From NCBI GenBank assembly GCA_021613535.1, contig CP075494.1, positions 14,384,001 to 14,448,000 on the forward strand: a DNA stretch of 64,000 bases. Direction: 5' to 3'. Below the pieces are notes generated by a model. It had not been told where the DNA came from and searched no databases. It worked only from the letters and a program-made list of their open reading frames with translations. This stretch comes from Adineta vaga. Taxonomy: Eukaryota > Rotifera. Shown piece by piece: positions 48,501-60,801 of the stretch. The translations under genes were made by a program, and so were the position numbers. Numbering within the stretch: the stretch's first letter is position 1; every line of letters begins with the position of its first letter.

Positions 48501-51500
48501 GATTAGATTTTCATTCGTTTGCACCTGATGAAAATAGTCTTTTTAAAATTCATGCTATCAGTAATGTTCGACCATTATCATTAGCTGATCGAGCTGGTTT
48601 ACGTAATGGTGATCGAATATTAACTGTTAATGGTATTGATGTTACAAATACCAATCATAAAACTGTTCGACATCGTCTATTAAAGAAATCGCCTGTACAT
48701 CTAACAGTGGTGAATGATCCAAATTATTTTGAACTGATTGAAACGGTTAAAAATAAGCAAAATCGAATATCATTATCGAGACAAACATCAACATGTGAAG
48801 CAATTGAAGAAAAATCACCTAGTCTTATTTCCGAAGATTTAATTAATGTTCTCTTTATTGATGATCAAGGTCCAGTTTACTTTAAACATTGTGTCGTAGA
48901 AAAAGAAGCAACTCAACAAACATTAGGTTTTGCTTTACATCACGTCGATAATCTTCATATTATAAGTGATGCCGATAAGCACATGTCTGCTTACAAATGT
49001 GGTGTACGTAATGATGATGTTATACTTTATATAAATAAAGAAAATGTTGAACAAATGACTCATGATGATGTTAAAATTCTTATTCGAATGTTTACTATTT
49101 CCAATGAAATATTTCATTTAATATTATTACAGAAAAATGATGTCAAACGATATAGAGATTATCAAGAAAAGAGTTTTATTGATTGGACAAATATTCTTGG
49201 TGATATATATGAAGACAATCTTGAACAACAACGTCCATACGCAAATATTCAAACAAATCCATTATCGACATCGTCTTCTCTTCCATCTGGTACTCGTATT
49301 TGTATCTTAAAACCATCGATCGGTCAACCAGCGGGTTTTTCAATTAGTGGTGAAGATAAACCACCATTTATCATTTCAAGAATGGATAAAGATTCTCCTG
49401 CTGAACGTGCTGGTTTACAAATCAATGATATTTTATTATCGATCAATGGTAAATCACTTATTCAAGTATCTTACGATGATACAATTCAAATAATAAAAGA
49501 AGCACTCCAACAACCTATCATTCAAATTCTTGTTAGTCAATCGGTACGATCAAAAACTCCTGAAAGTAGTCATTCATCAAGTGAAGAAAGTGAAGACGTA
49601 AGTCCGCCTAGTGCGGACAGTAAAGCAGGACAAGTCCATTATCGTAATACCAATCCTTTGCAAATATATCAAAGTATGTTAATCTTCTGAGACATAAAAA
49701 TATCTTTCGTTTAAAATGAACTTTTTCTTTATATTTATCTTTTCTCTTATTATTTTATTCTATTGTATTAAGATGAGTGAATCTCTTCTTTTGTTTAAAT
49801 ATTCTAAATTGTTCTTTCAATCTGTCATTATTTCACTGAATGAGTCGAGGATTAGTCAACAACATATCTATTGTATACATTTCTTTCACAAGTTAGAAGA
49901 AAAAAAAAGTAACAACTTCATTTCAGCTTTTATATCTAGTAAAGAAAGACTATGGTCTATATTCGAGGCGAGTTTTAGTCTATTGATTATTTTCTTTCAA
50001 CTTTTCTTTATTCTTTTAGCACAACGAATTCGGGAATTGGCATATACATTACGTCTTTGTCATTTAAATGCAACAAATTTGGATGGTACACCTGCATCAA
50101 CATTTGGTTTCGATATAACGAAAGAATCTAAATATGAATATCCAGTTATATCACGTATTGAAGCTCGATCATCAGGTGAACGTAGTGGTTTACAATCACG
50201 TGATTTATTATTAAAAGTCAATGGTCGTAAAACAAAAGGTGTAGATATTGATAAAGTTAGACGAATCATAGAGAAAGCTAAAAGTGACAATAGATTAGAA
50301 GTGCTTGTTGTTGACGAAGAAGTTTATCGATATTGTACGTCAACGCATCGAAAATTCAAAGAACCTTATATTAAAGTGAAACATATCTTTCCCAAAAATC
50401 GATCGTCGATTAATTTTGAAAGTTTGGATTCTATAGCTGCACGAGCGCCAGCAGCATCACAAGATATTGTTGATCAGTTAGCGAATGGAACTGAATTTAA
50501 AATTCATCGATTATCAATTACCAAAGATCAATTGATTGAAAATGATGATGACGAAACAACAAATCGATCAGAACGAAACGATACTTTGACAAAAGATTTA
50601 TCTAAACGAACATCAAAAGATGAATCAATGGTTGATTCAGTTTTAAAAACATTTCATCACTATTTTCGAAATATGGACACTGATAAATTACTAAAACGTT
50701 CGTAATTTAGTTTTACATTTACACGTAGCTTTAATGACCCATTTCTCTTTTGCATCAATAGAAATTCTTTCATTTTTTGTTTTCTTACAATATCATATTT
50801 GCATGTCAACAATTCATTTTTCTATCTATTGACTAAATATATCCATTTATTGAAAGCATGAATATCATAGATCTTCTTATTAAAAATGAATAGAATAGTT
50901 GTTGAACTATATGCTTTTGTTTTAAATCTACAGTTGATTATGATATACCTTCACAACAACCGATAGATTCACAGACACGAAAGTTATTACCATTGACTGT
51001 TCATTTTGATCGAAATCTTTCGGAAGAAATGTCACATATATCAAGATTATATCAGACAGCTTGTTCGAATCGATCAAGTGGTTTATATGATTATATTCGA
51101 GATCCACGTCGATGTGTATTGCAAATCGATCGTACGAAAGGTCTTGGTTTTATTCTCAGTGCCACTGGAGATTATGATCATATCATAACTGCGATAGAAA
51201 AAGTTTGTTAATAGAAGAAATTGTATGAACTTTCGATTGACTTGTTTTGTAATCAATAGAATTCAATTGCTGATCTTGCTGGATTACAAGTCAACGATGA
51301 ATTAATTGAAATCAATGGTATTGACGTACGAAATGTCAAATATGAAGAGGTAAGTTTGAATTTAATCTGAGTAATAGAGAAGAGTTGAATGTTTTATAAT
51401 TCAGGTTATTCAAATGCTATTTAAAGCTATTCAAACACAAGATACAATTGAAATGTGTGTTAATAATAATCATACAAATGAGTTTGATTCAACAACAAAA

Positions 51501-52489
51501 GAAATCATACATAATGATAATACTCTCAATATGATTGAAACAACAATACAGGACACAAGTGTTTTGAGTGATGATCTTTCACATAAAATTAATTCCATAC
51601 ATAGTCTTAGATCGCAAACAATCAATACAAATCAGTCGAATTTATATGATAATACAAAATGTTTCAATAATATGATCGATCGTGGTCGAAGTGGAAGTAT
51701 TCCAACATTGAGTACAGGTGAAATCGATATCATATAAGTTTTTCAACTAAAACAATTCAATGTTCTTGATATATATTTATAGGTATTACAGCTTCTCCAA
51801 AAGATTTTCGTTCAAAAAGTATTTCATCGATTTCATCGAAAAGTATGTTTTCATTTGATAGATAAATCGATTTCAATATTAATATTTAAAAGATACGATG
51901 GATCAAATATCGAAAAAAGATGCACCAATTGCACGACTTTGTCGTATTCGAAAATTTCCTTCATCACCTTTCTATGGATTTTTTCTTTGTGGTAATCCAA
52001 AACGACTTGGGTAAGAAGCACAATCATTTCTTTTCCTATTTCTATTTCATAAAATTCATTTCTTCATTCAGTCGAGTTTATGTTTCAAATATCAAAAAGA
52101 ATTCTTCAGCAGCTGTTTGTGGACTACGTAATGGTGATCGTATTATTGAAGTTAATGGTATTAATATTCAATCGTTAACTTATGAAACAATCCTAAATAA
52201 GATCAAATTACATTTGGAACATCGTGATCTTGAATTACTTGTCTTGGATAAAAAATCCTTGCGATGGTATCGCGCTCGAAACTATCCTGTTTCATCACAA
52301 ACATTACCCACTATCGTTCATATTGAACCAATGATTAACAATGTTAATATCGGAGTACAAGAATTGGGTACAAATAGAAAGATTAATAGTTTTATTGGTA
52401 AGATCTTTTATAGATTGTTCTTTTCTGTACATTCAATAGACTTATTTTTCGATTATTTAGAACCTCATGAAGCAACAACTAGTCTTTGA
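45518..52489 (+). CDS. Nine-PDZ scaffold locus, NHERF/PDZK1-like
   Basis: Nine PDZ domains lie in one orientation. PDZ1 starts PRLCILHKWAHFDGYGIHL across the intron 45591-45646. PDZ2 is near 46110-46350, PDZ3 near 48020-48290, PDZ4 near 48470-48710, PDZ5 near 48870-49140 and PDZ6 near 49290-49540. PDZ7 is near 50040-50330, PDZ8 near 51100-51460 across an intron, and PDZ9 near 51940-52270. Many end with the NHERF-type strand VLVVD or LLVLD. Ser-rich linkers separate them. The C-terminus, spliced at about 52400-52460, is EPHEATTSL, a class I PDZ ligand. Joins at about 47070-47460 and 50695-50933 are plausible but not certain, so this could be two or three tandem genes. The 50933 exon has no start codon, favouring one gene from at least PDZ3 to PDZ9. 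Confidence 0.75.
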
Positions 52490-52627
52490 ACTGAACTTTC
52501 TATTTCTAATATCTCGTTTTGTTTTTCTTATATCAAAATATTTCTCTTTACTTTTGCATAACACAAATAAATGCTTTGATTTTCTTATTACTTATAGAGT
52601 TTAGGAAAACATAAAAACAAAGGCAAT

Positions 52628-53089
52628 TTACAATGATTCGCATTCAGGTTCATCATCATCATTTGATGATTCATACGTTCGAAATGGATAAGAAATATCA
52701 TCTATCTCTTTCATTTGAAGTTCTTCGTCTTGTTCTTCTTCGACATCACTTGAAAATTCATTCGTATAAATATGAGTTTGTGTTTGATTTGAATGTTTCG
52801 TGGGTAATACATTTGAAATGAGAGATTCATCAGCATTGTCGTCAATGATCGTGACATCGGAGAATAGATTTTCTCGACTAATTGCATATTTGTAGAAAGC
52901 CGATGCAAGAATTGCGCCAAGAAATGAAACGAAGACAATCAATGCACTTACACCGGAACTAAGACAGAAATCGATGATTGCACAGCTAGAATAAATTAAA
53001 GAAAAGAAATGATGCATTATGTAATCAGATACAAAATCTTACGATGATGTCCAAATAAATTCTCCAATAGCAGTTATAATTATATCCAT
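52628..53089 (-). CDS. Small single-pass membrane protein with acidic tail
   Basis: Exon 1 is 53043-53089 and exon 2 is 52628-52985 (intron 52986-53042), giving 134 residues. A short N-terminal segment (MDIIITAIGEFIW) is followed by a hydrophobic helix (VSALIVFVSFLGAILASAFY, about residues 30-49). An acidic tail of about 80 residues comes next (DVEEEQDEELQMKEIDD and DDDEPECESL). The family was not recognised. It converges on the nine-PDZ gene with 138 bp between. Its last residues (ESL) fit a loose class III PDZ ligand, so binding by that scaffold can be asked but is not shown. Confidence 0.6.
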
Positions 53090-54152
53090 AGAATATAGTT
53101 TAATCTAGAATTCATTCCAGAAGAATTGTACTTACGAAGCATGGATAAGATTTAATAGTTAAACTAACAACAGATTGTTCATAGTTCATGTGAACAAACA
53201 ATACTCGATCTTATTCTACTTGTGTCATTGTCGTTTCTTCGTTTTTTTCCCTCTCTCTCTCTCTATTATCGACCGAATAGAAATTCTTCCTGACACTATT
53301 TCAAACTCAATTATGGATACAGAAGAAAACGTTCGTTTTTTCCTCTTATTTCTTCTCGATCGCTGTCTTTTTTTCTCCCCAGATCTTCTTTATTAAGATT
53401 GACTGAACTGTTAACGAGTTATGTTTTCTCGTTGTCCTTCTCCGACTATTGCCTATGTATTTAATGATTATTTCATATGAATCTAAATGCATATAATCGC
53501 TTGATCGATCCGCCAAAAGAAAAACGAACGATTAGCACTGTAACATGATCTTTATATTTGCAACTGCAGTGAGTCAGACGATAGTTTACAAAATAAATAT
53601 ATCCCAAAACTAGTTTCTTCTGTCCCTCGAATTGTTTATTCTTTTCAAAACAATAGATGCCAATCTTCTTTTAACAAAGACATAAATCTATCGATACTCT
53701 ATGTTGATCAAATGTATTGTTCCGAAAAATAATTGGATATCGAAGAGAAAAGGGAGTTTCTACAAATAACAATCGATTGTGAGTTATCACATGTTGTATA
53801 AAGTAGATTTTAATCAAGAATTTGGTTTATATCAATAAAATGAATAACGAAATTTTCATATGTGATTTAGCCCATAGATAAGCATGTACGAGAGTAGGAA
53901 ATTTCTTTTCTGGAAATAACCAGTTAACAAATTAAAATTCTACCATTGAAACCATAAATACGTAGTTTTCTATGATATGTCCTCTGAAGTGAATAAGTAA
54001 CATTACACATTGACAGACGATGAGAAATTTTTCAATTGAATTTATTCAAATATGAAAATAGTTATCAGTAATATATGTATAAAACAAAGATATATTGTAC
54101 AAGTAAAATTGAATGTAATTGTGCATGCTAATAGTTTGTATTTAATTCGTTA
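53090..54152. other. 1.1-kb intergenic region, no gene seen
   Basis: AT-rich, with no supported coding frame. A short CT run lies near 53251-53265. It contains the promoter side of the small membrane-protein gene. Confidence 0.45.
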
Positions 54153-56458
54153 TCAAGTCATTTTCTTTTTAAATTTTGAAAGAGCTTTGAGAAAACCCGT
54201 TCTAAAAAAGGTACAAAGAAATTTAGAATGATATATCATGATTATTTGTTCTATAAAATCATACTTTGGACGCTTCGCTGTCGATACAATCATAGGTTCC
54301 TATTGAATAACGACAAGATTATCTAAATAAGTATGAGCATAACAACTTACATGTTGATCAGAAGATTGATTCGATGTTTCAAAGTGCGTTGTAGCTACAA
54401 GTATTCATTGCATGTCGTTCAAAACCATTGATAATATTTGTAACTTACGGATAACTGGTAGATTTTGTGTATATTGATTCGGTATTAATATATTTTCATA
54501 TGTGTTCTCTTCCGGTCGAGCAACAGGCATTGATGTTGGTTTCAAATAAACCGAAGTTACATCTATCAAAAGTAAATTTAATATAATAAAAGTAAAATCA
54601 TAATGAAGTTTGTATCTACAAGCATCTGTTGATGGCAATTGTTGATGAGATTGTCGAAATGCATTATGAAGATGTGTTGATTTTGGATTACAAGTATTCT
54701 ACAGGGATTCATTTAGATAGAATTGTATCTGTTATACGAACTTACTTGGTGAATATTTAACATATTCAATGGTATTATATCTTCACAGTATTGACAAGAT
54801 GTTAATTCCAAAAGTGGTAACTGAGCAACCATTCTGCGTATAGAAATGAGATCAAAAATTCTACAATTGAAGTTTTATATACTTAGCAAACCATTGAACA
54901 AGACGTCGAATAGTGCAAACTTCCTAGATATTGATAATGAAAGAAATGTATATGATCAGTGAAAGAAATTCTATACCTTATGTGTATCAAAATCATCATT
55001 ATTTACAGATTGAAGACAGTATTCACATGGTATATAGTAATCACCGGGTGACACTGTTGTTGTTTGGGACGAGATAGGACGTGTATAGTTACTTGAAATA
55101 TTGCCGATATTTTGATAAATCGGTGAATCAATTTGTTTCGCATTCGGATTATCCTGTACAAAACAAGTGATATACATTGATTCACAGAATAACGTAATAT
55201 ACTTTAGAAAAGCAATCTGTATTGTACCGTTGATAAGAATTCGTTGATGATCTACAAGAGTGAAAAGATCAAGGATTAATTCTTTGTAAATTTCATACAT
55301 TCTATTTTTCATATGTTCAGATGCACATTCCATTTGAGACATTCGATTAGAAGACAGTCGTTTCTTCTCAAAACGTAAGTTAAGTAAAGATTCTTGTACA
55401 TCTTTAAAACTCGGTCGTAGATTCGTTTGATTTTGTGTACAATCTAAGATAATATTCCACAAATCATCGGAGCAATTTCTTGGTTGTTCAAGTAATTTTC
55501 CTTTTAATTTCTCTTGATAAACAACATCTGTTGTTTCAAGATTTCCGTACGGTACAGCACCATGTGAGCATGCTTCCCACATAAGTACACCAAACGAATA
55601 AACATCTGACTTTTCGGAATAACTCGTTGCCGATGCGTCAACAAGTAATTCGGGTGCTGCATAACGAACTGGAATCATGTTTAATGTAGATGATGCGGGT
55701 GAATCAATAATTGAAAAAAGTGATCCTGTTCGTGTTAAACCAAAATCTGTTAATTTGACTAAATTTTCCATAGGTTGAGTAGAATTTGATCGAAAAACGA
55801 GTACATTTCGACACGCTAAATCTCCATGAATAATTTGATTATCTGCTAAACAAATCATTGCATCAACAATTTGTCGAAAGATTTCAATTAATACTTCGAA
55901 ACTCGGTTGAAAAGTATTATTACGTAACAATTCACTTAAATCACCTTCGGGTGCATATTCTTGTACTAACATGATGCCATCAGATGTATTACTATCAACA
56001 AGACCATACGTTCGAACGATATGTGGATGACAACTAAGTTGTACATAGAAACTAGCTTCACGTTTTGCTTTAGCTCCATCGATTCGTATTAGAACAATCG
56101 GCGGACCTTGTTTTGATATCCAATTTGCTTCATAGATTGTTTTACTTGGACTTTGAAAGATTGGTCGTTGTTTTGCCTTACAAATATCAATATCAAGACG
56201 AAATCGATATTGTTTTTGTGATGATAATGAAAGAAAATCTTCGACCATTTTCTTTACAATAAAATTCGGTCGTAAAGATTTCAAATCCATTGATTCACGT
56301 GTTATTGGACTTGTAGCATGTTTTCGTATCCATATTGTGATATTTTCACGTTCGTATGTATGTCCGTCAGCACCAATAACAGGATCTCGAAAAAACTCAT
56401 ATGTAATCGGACATTTCAACGAATTAATAAAATCCGATGGATTATCTTCAGTTTCCAT
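54153..56458 (-). CDS. U-box, tyrosine-kinase-like and zinc-finger fusion protein
   Basis: The first exon (from 56458 to about 54978) encodes a U-box (about residues 10-78: LKCPITYEFFRDPVIGADGHTYER), an E2-binding ubiquitin-ligase fold. A kinase domain follows at about 105-375. It has the catalytic-loop variant HGDLACRNVLV, DFG in TDFGLTR, APE in AAPELL and the tyrosine-kinase-like SFGVLMWEACSHGAVPYG. The N-lobe is odd: no clear Gly-rich loop, and VLIR where VAIK is expected. Downstream exons carry two Cys-x-x-Cys...His modules (CEYC...HKV and CQYC...HQNTC), like TRAF/XAF1-type fingers. The end at 54153 rests on four further small exons and is less certain. ATP turnover is doubtful, although the catalytic Asp remains. 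Confidence 0.8.
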
Positions 56459-56920
56459 GTATTTCTCACGAATGTATAAAAATATATGTATCTGTATCTA
56501 TATATTACATGCTTATCTTTCTGTATGTGTTCTTTTTTTTGAAAAGAGGAGGAAGAGAAAAAATACGTGCACAAAAAATAAATAATAATGTGAATCATCC
56601 TGCTGGTTTTGGTAAAAAAACATTCTGTTATGATGAATACAGTGAAATAAAGGTAGATGGCGTCAATATTAACTCAGTTGCGATTGTAGAGTTATTGAAA
56701 CATTTTCTAAATATTTATTCACAATTTATTATCGTGAAACAGGTGATTGATAAATGGTTTTATCTTTGAAAAAAACTGAGAATGATAATGTATAATTTTT
56801 TTTTATTGTTGAAAATATTCAAGTAACAACACTCCGAATAAATTGAATTCTAATGTCATGAAATTTATATCTAATTAGATTTGATTTATAAAAAATGAAC
56901 TATAAACATTTTTAAAAAGA
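56459..56920. other. Intergenic, nothing supported
   Basis: Lies between two minus-strand genes. An open frame at 56437-56769 (+) overlaps the U-box exon start and has no features. Confidence 0.4.
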
Positions 56921-59213
56921 TTAGTCGTCGTTATCGTCAACATCATCATCACATTCTTCTTCACCATCTTCTTCTTGTATTGATTGAACTTGTTTTTCAT
57001 TTGAACCTTCTGCATTTTTATTTGCTTTTAGTTCATAGATTTCTATAAAAAAAATTATCTAGGTATTTTTTGATAAAAATATACTTACTGTAGCTCATGA
57101 AATTGGATTTGATTATTGTTGACCAGTCAGCTGTGCGTGGTTCACCAGCGGTACCAAGCACAATTGCAATTTGGAATTCTTCTGACTCAGCGTCAGTAAC
57201 TGTTGTATCATCACTCGCTGAAAAGATGAATAAAATAACTCTGATTGTTGCCTAATACATAAATATATTTACAATCTTGTGGCTTTTCATCCACTGTTCG
57301 TTCATTCAAGTTGAAGTTTTCATTAAATTCAACGGTGCATTGTCGAGCGAGATCACTACAAACCTGAATTAAAGCTAATTTTAATCTAAAATTGATGTAA
57401 TTAGATAAAATGTATCGATAAATATTATAAACTTCTTACGTGTAATGGCCATCTGGAGAGACGTTCTTTTTTGCGCTGCTCAATTCCAATACGAATGGAT
57501 TTTCTAGGGGTACCTTACGATTCTTTTTATCCATAAGAAATCCTTTCAATGCATCAATATAAAGACAATTATTACGACGTTTTACTGCAGCAATATAGAC
57601 CATTACAGTTTTTCCAGCTTTGATTAAATCATGGTAACGTTGTGGTAACTAAATCATAGATTTCATAACACAATTTGATAACGACTGTCTTCATAAAATT
57701 AATTACAACACTACAACGTACCTAGTTATAAGACTATATTCATAGAATCCTAATAAAATGATTTGACCCTCAAAACATAATGATCACTAACTCAGTTAAA
57801 CAACACTGTTATATGATCGATATACTATACTCAACTATAACTTTTTGAATATAAATCGACACTTCGAAGATAGCTCTGAATTTGTAAGAACTTACTTGTA
57901 CTTTAGGATATGAAATACGTTTACATCCAGGTTTGGTATTAACACTTTGTAGATGGAAAGCATATTTCCTGGTTGTTGTATTCACTTTTGGTTTGCATTT
58001 TTTATTAGTTTTTGTCTTTTTCTTTGGTTTGCCTTTTTTTATTGATTTTTGCCTTTTTGTTTTTGATTTGGAATGATAATTCCATACTGCCTTGTTGCTT
58101 AATTTTGTTCTTCTTCGGCCTAAATATGATATAAAAGTGCACAATAGTATATTGTATTTCTCTCTTACTTATTTAGTGGAAAGATATCAGTTCGATATTG
58201 TTTCTTTTGTTTTGATCGAAAATTATCGATAAACTTACGGTCATCATCGTTGCGTGATGCTGAATGAAAAAAGTTTATCGATAAAACACTAAGTGAACTG
58301 AAAAGATATTATTATTGTGATATTACTAGTCGCTGTATTGTCCGATTCAGTAAGGTTTTTAAGAAACTCTTCTACATTAAAATCTGTTGTATGCAATGCA
58401 TCTGAATCTAAAATAGAAGAAAAAATAAAATTATCACTTAAGATTTCAGCATTTTAGGATCAAACTCATTCTCACATGACCTATATGGAGGTGTTTACGG
58501 TGGGAACGTATGTAGAAAATAGGAAGCGTAAATCCTTATATGTACATTCATACTAACATCTTCGTTTTTACAATAGTGGAAAAGTACAAGAAGGTAGTCC
58601 GTTTAAAACGTTACCGTTTGGATCTAATGGATTAAAAGCTTGTGAAGATGAATTCATTGCTCCAAATACCATATTTTCCGAATTGAGTTCTATAATAGAA
58701 TCACAAATCAAAAGATAAGTCAAACAAAAATCATCTCACCATTATTTCTCGATTGAAAATGATCTTCTATACAGACAGCTTCAGTATTGGCCATCATTCG
58801 CTGTTCATTTGTTATGAGAGTACCATCCGTAAGGAATCCATTATTTGTACCTAATAAAATAGGACACAATTCTCTACTAATATCAGATGAACATAACTTG
58901 TTGTATTACGATTACAAAGCCATAAATGCAAAGGTACTGGTTGTATCCCACAATTATCATTGAGGTTGTATGGATCCAAAGTTTGTTGAAGCATTTGATT
59001 AATCTCATAAAGACGTTGGTCACTAATTGGTTGCGATGCATACGGTCCATCACATAAACAGTCGGAAAGATCAGTGCGAAGATCTGGATATCTCTCGAAA
59101 ATTCGTTGCCACACGTAATCAAATAAATCCGATACACTATAAACGCTTAAATATGGAACATTGACTAATTCTATTTCTTCATTATAATGAATGATGATCG
59201 TTCGTTCCGCCAT
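56921..59213 (-). CDS. Unrecognised probable nuclear protein, many exons
   Basis: Starts at 59213 (MAERTIIIHYNEEIELVNVP). The order read is: an N-terminal globular module (about 100 residues); Asn/Ser-rich exons near 58590-58850; DSDALHTTDFNVEEFLKNL near 58400; SRNDDD spliced to RRRRTKLSNK; a strongly basic stretch (KKGKPKKKTKTNKK) near 58000-58060 that would serve as a nuclear signal; ISYPKVQ; a beta-rich domain (AGKTVMVYIAAVKRRNN, then KVPLENPFVLELSS) near 57440-57650; and a terminal acidic tail (EEDGEEECDDDVDDNDD). SYP-x-V followed by beta strands faintly recalls Rel-type DNA-binding domains, but this is not established. The first exon resembles that of the divergent gene at 59595. Function is unknown. 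Confidence 0.65.
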
Positions 59214-59594
59214 TACTCTCGATTAAATGAAACGAATAATCAAAATTGCTCGTGCCTTTTATAACAATATCTTTTCTCGGTTTCCTCCGTGAATTTATTT
59301 CTTAGAAATAATAATACAGTGCATGATTCATAGTTAACGATCGTATACGAAAGAAAAAGCGAAGCATCATTCTGTTATTTTACTCATAGTAATATATAAA
59401 ATAGTCGTTTTATTGAAAAACAAATAGCTGTATTTTTGTCGTTCTGTTTTTTAAAACCGAGAAAAAAACCGAGAAAAAAACCGAGATTGTGCATGTAAGC
59501 ACATGGGGATGCATCAGAATATTTTAATGTCCGTTTTGCAAAGTATTACTTCAATCTTTTTCCTTTTGCTATAACCATTCTTGCACAATTTGCA
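59214..59594. promoter_or_regulatory. Divergent intergenic region with a 12-bp tandem repeat
   Basis: About 380 bp between two divergently transcribed genes, so it should contain both promoters. A near-perfect 12-bp repeat (GAAAAAAACCGA unit, about 2.75 copies) lies at 59453-59485. No further motif was recognised. Confidence 0.5.
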
Positions 59595-60801
59595 ATGTCT
59601 CTTATTCTTAATTTCAATGATCGAACAGAAACAGTTGACTTTCCAGCTGCATTTGATGATTACTGTTGTTTGTTTGATGAAATTTGTAAAATTATTACAG
59701 AAATATTTAATTTAACTGATTTACAATGTGATTATCTTTTGGTATATTATGATCCTTTATATAATTTATGGATTAATTTAAATATTCACGTAACAAAACG
59801 TATTACTAATCTTATACGTCAATCGTCATCTAGAACATTGAAAATACGTATTGAACGTCGTCGAAAAAATCATGCCACCACTGCTATAGAAACCAATACC
59901 ATTGACAATGAATTGAACAAGCGTATATATGAGAACAGTAAAATAAATGTTCTATGAATTTAAAACTTGAATTCATATCAATACTTTTATTTATCTAGGA
60001 TGTGCACATATAACTATCTGGTTAGATGAACATATTGGTAGTAATCATTGGCATAAAAAACTTAAACGAGACTGTCGAGCTATGATAAATACAAATACTA
60101 ATTTTATCATAGACGATGATATTGATACTTTAATTCAGTATAACAGTCGTATAAATCATTCAGAATCCAAATGGCCATCTAATTTTCAATATCCTATTAC
60201 AAATTGTTCATGTCCATTTCAATGTGACCTACTCACCGTAGATAATACCGATACATTTTTTTCGTATCTTCAAGTGACTTCAAAACTAGCACGTTCTATG
60301 TCGATCATTATTTCAATGCATTTTGCTAAAGAAACCTTACCAATTATATTGTCTTGGCAACAAAAACAACTACTTCCAAATGTACTACTTCTATATGTTC
60401 TTTCTTCAAATTTACTAAATGATTACGATTGGGCAGTAGGTTATGTTCGAAGTGATCGTATTTCGAATAAAACAAGTTTACTTTTCTTTCAAGATGAAAA
60501 AGAATTATTCGTTCGTTTAATTAATGATATTAGTCGTCATTTAACTTTAGAAGCAGATACAAAGCGAGAGAAAAAAGATCCATGGTATGCTTTACAATAT
60601 TATCTAGCTGCTCGACAACTTTTCCTCAATTCGACACCATGGAATCGTTGTTATAGTTTTAAAGAATACGATCATCTCAATCAACTTATTAATGAATCTG
60701 AACAAGAAACCACTGCATGTTTAATCAAAACATTTTATTTATCTAACGAATCTGACGATCATATTCCACAACAATGCATTGAAATATTCGAAGGAATATA
60801 A
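59595..60801 (+). CDS. Unrecognised protein with N-terminal module, two exons
   Basis: Exons 59595-59937 and 59999-60801 give 381 residues. The N-terminus (MSLILNFNDRTETVDFP) has a beta-hairpin-plus-helix look and aligns by pattern with the N-terminus of the divergent neighbour. A basic patch (RIERRRKNH) follows, then HITIWLDEHIG and a helical C-terminal half with CSCPFQCDLL and KDPWYALQYYLAARQLF. There is no signal peptide or membrane segment. The family was not recognised. The two genes may descend from an inverted duplication or share a domain; only a search could tell. Confidence 0.65.

Noticed and set aside
49716-50020. Hydrophobic N-terminus preceding PDZ7
   Set aside because: Lies between a GTATGT donor and a TTTTAG acceptor that join PDZ6 and PDZ7 in frame; it is most likely intron.
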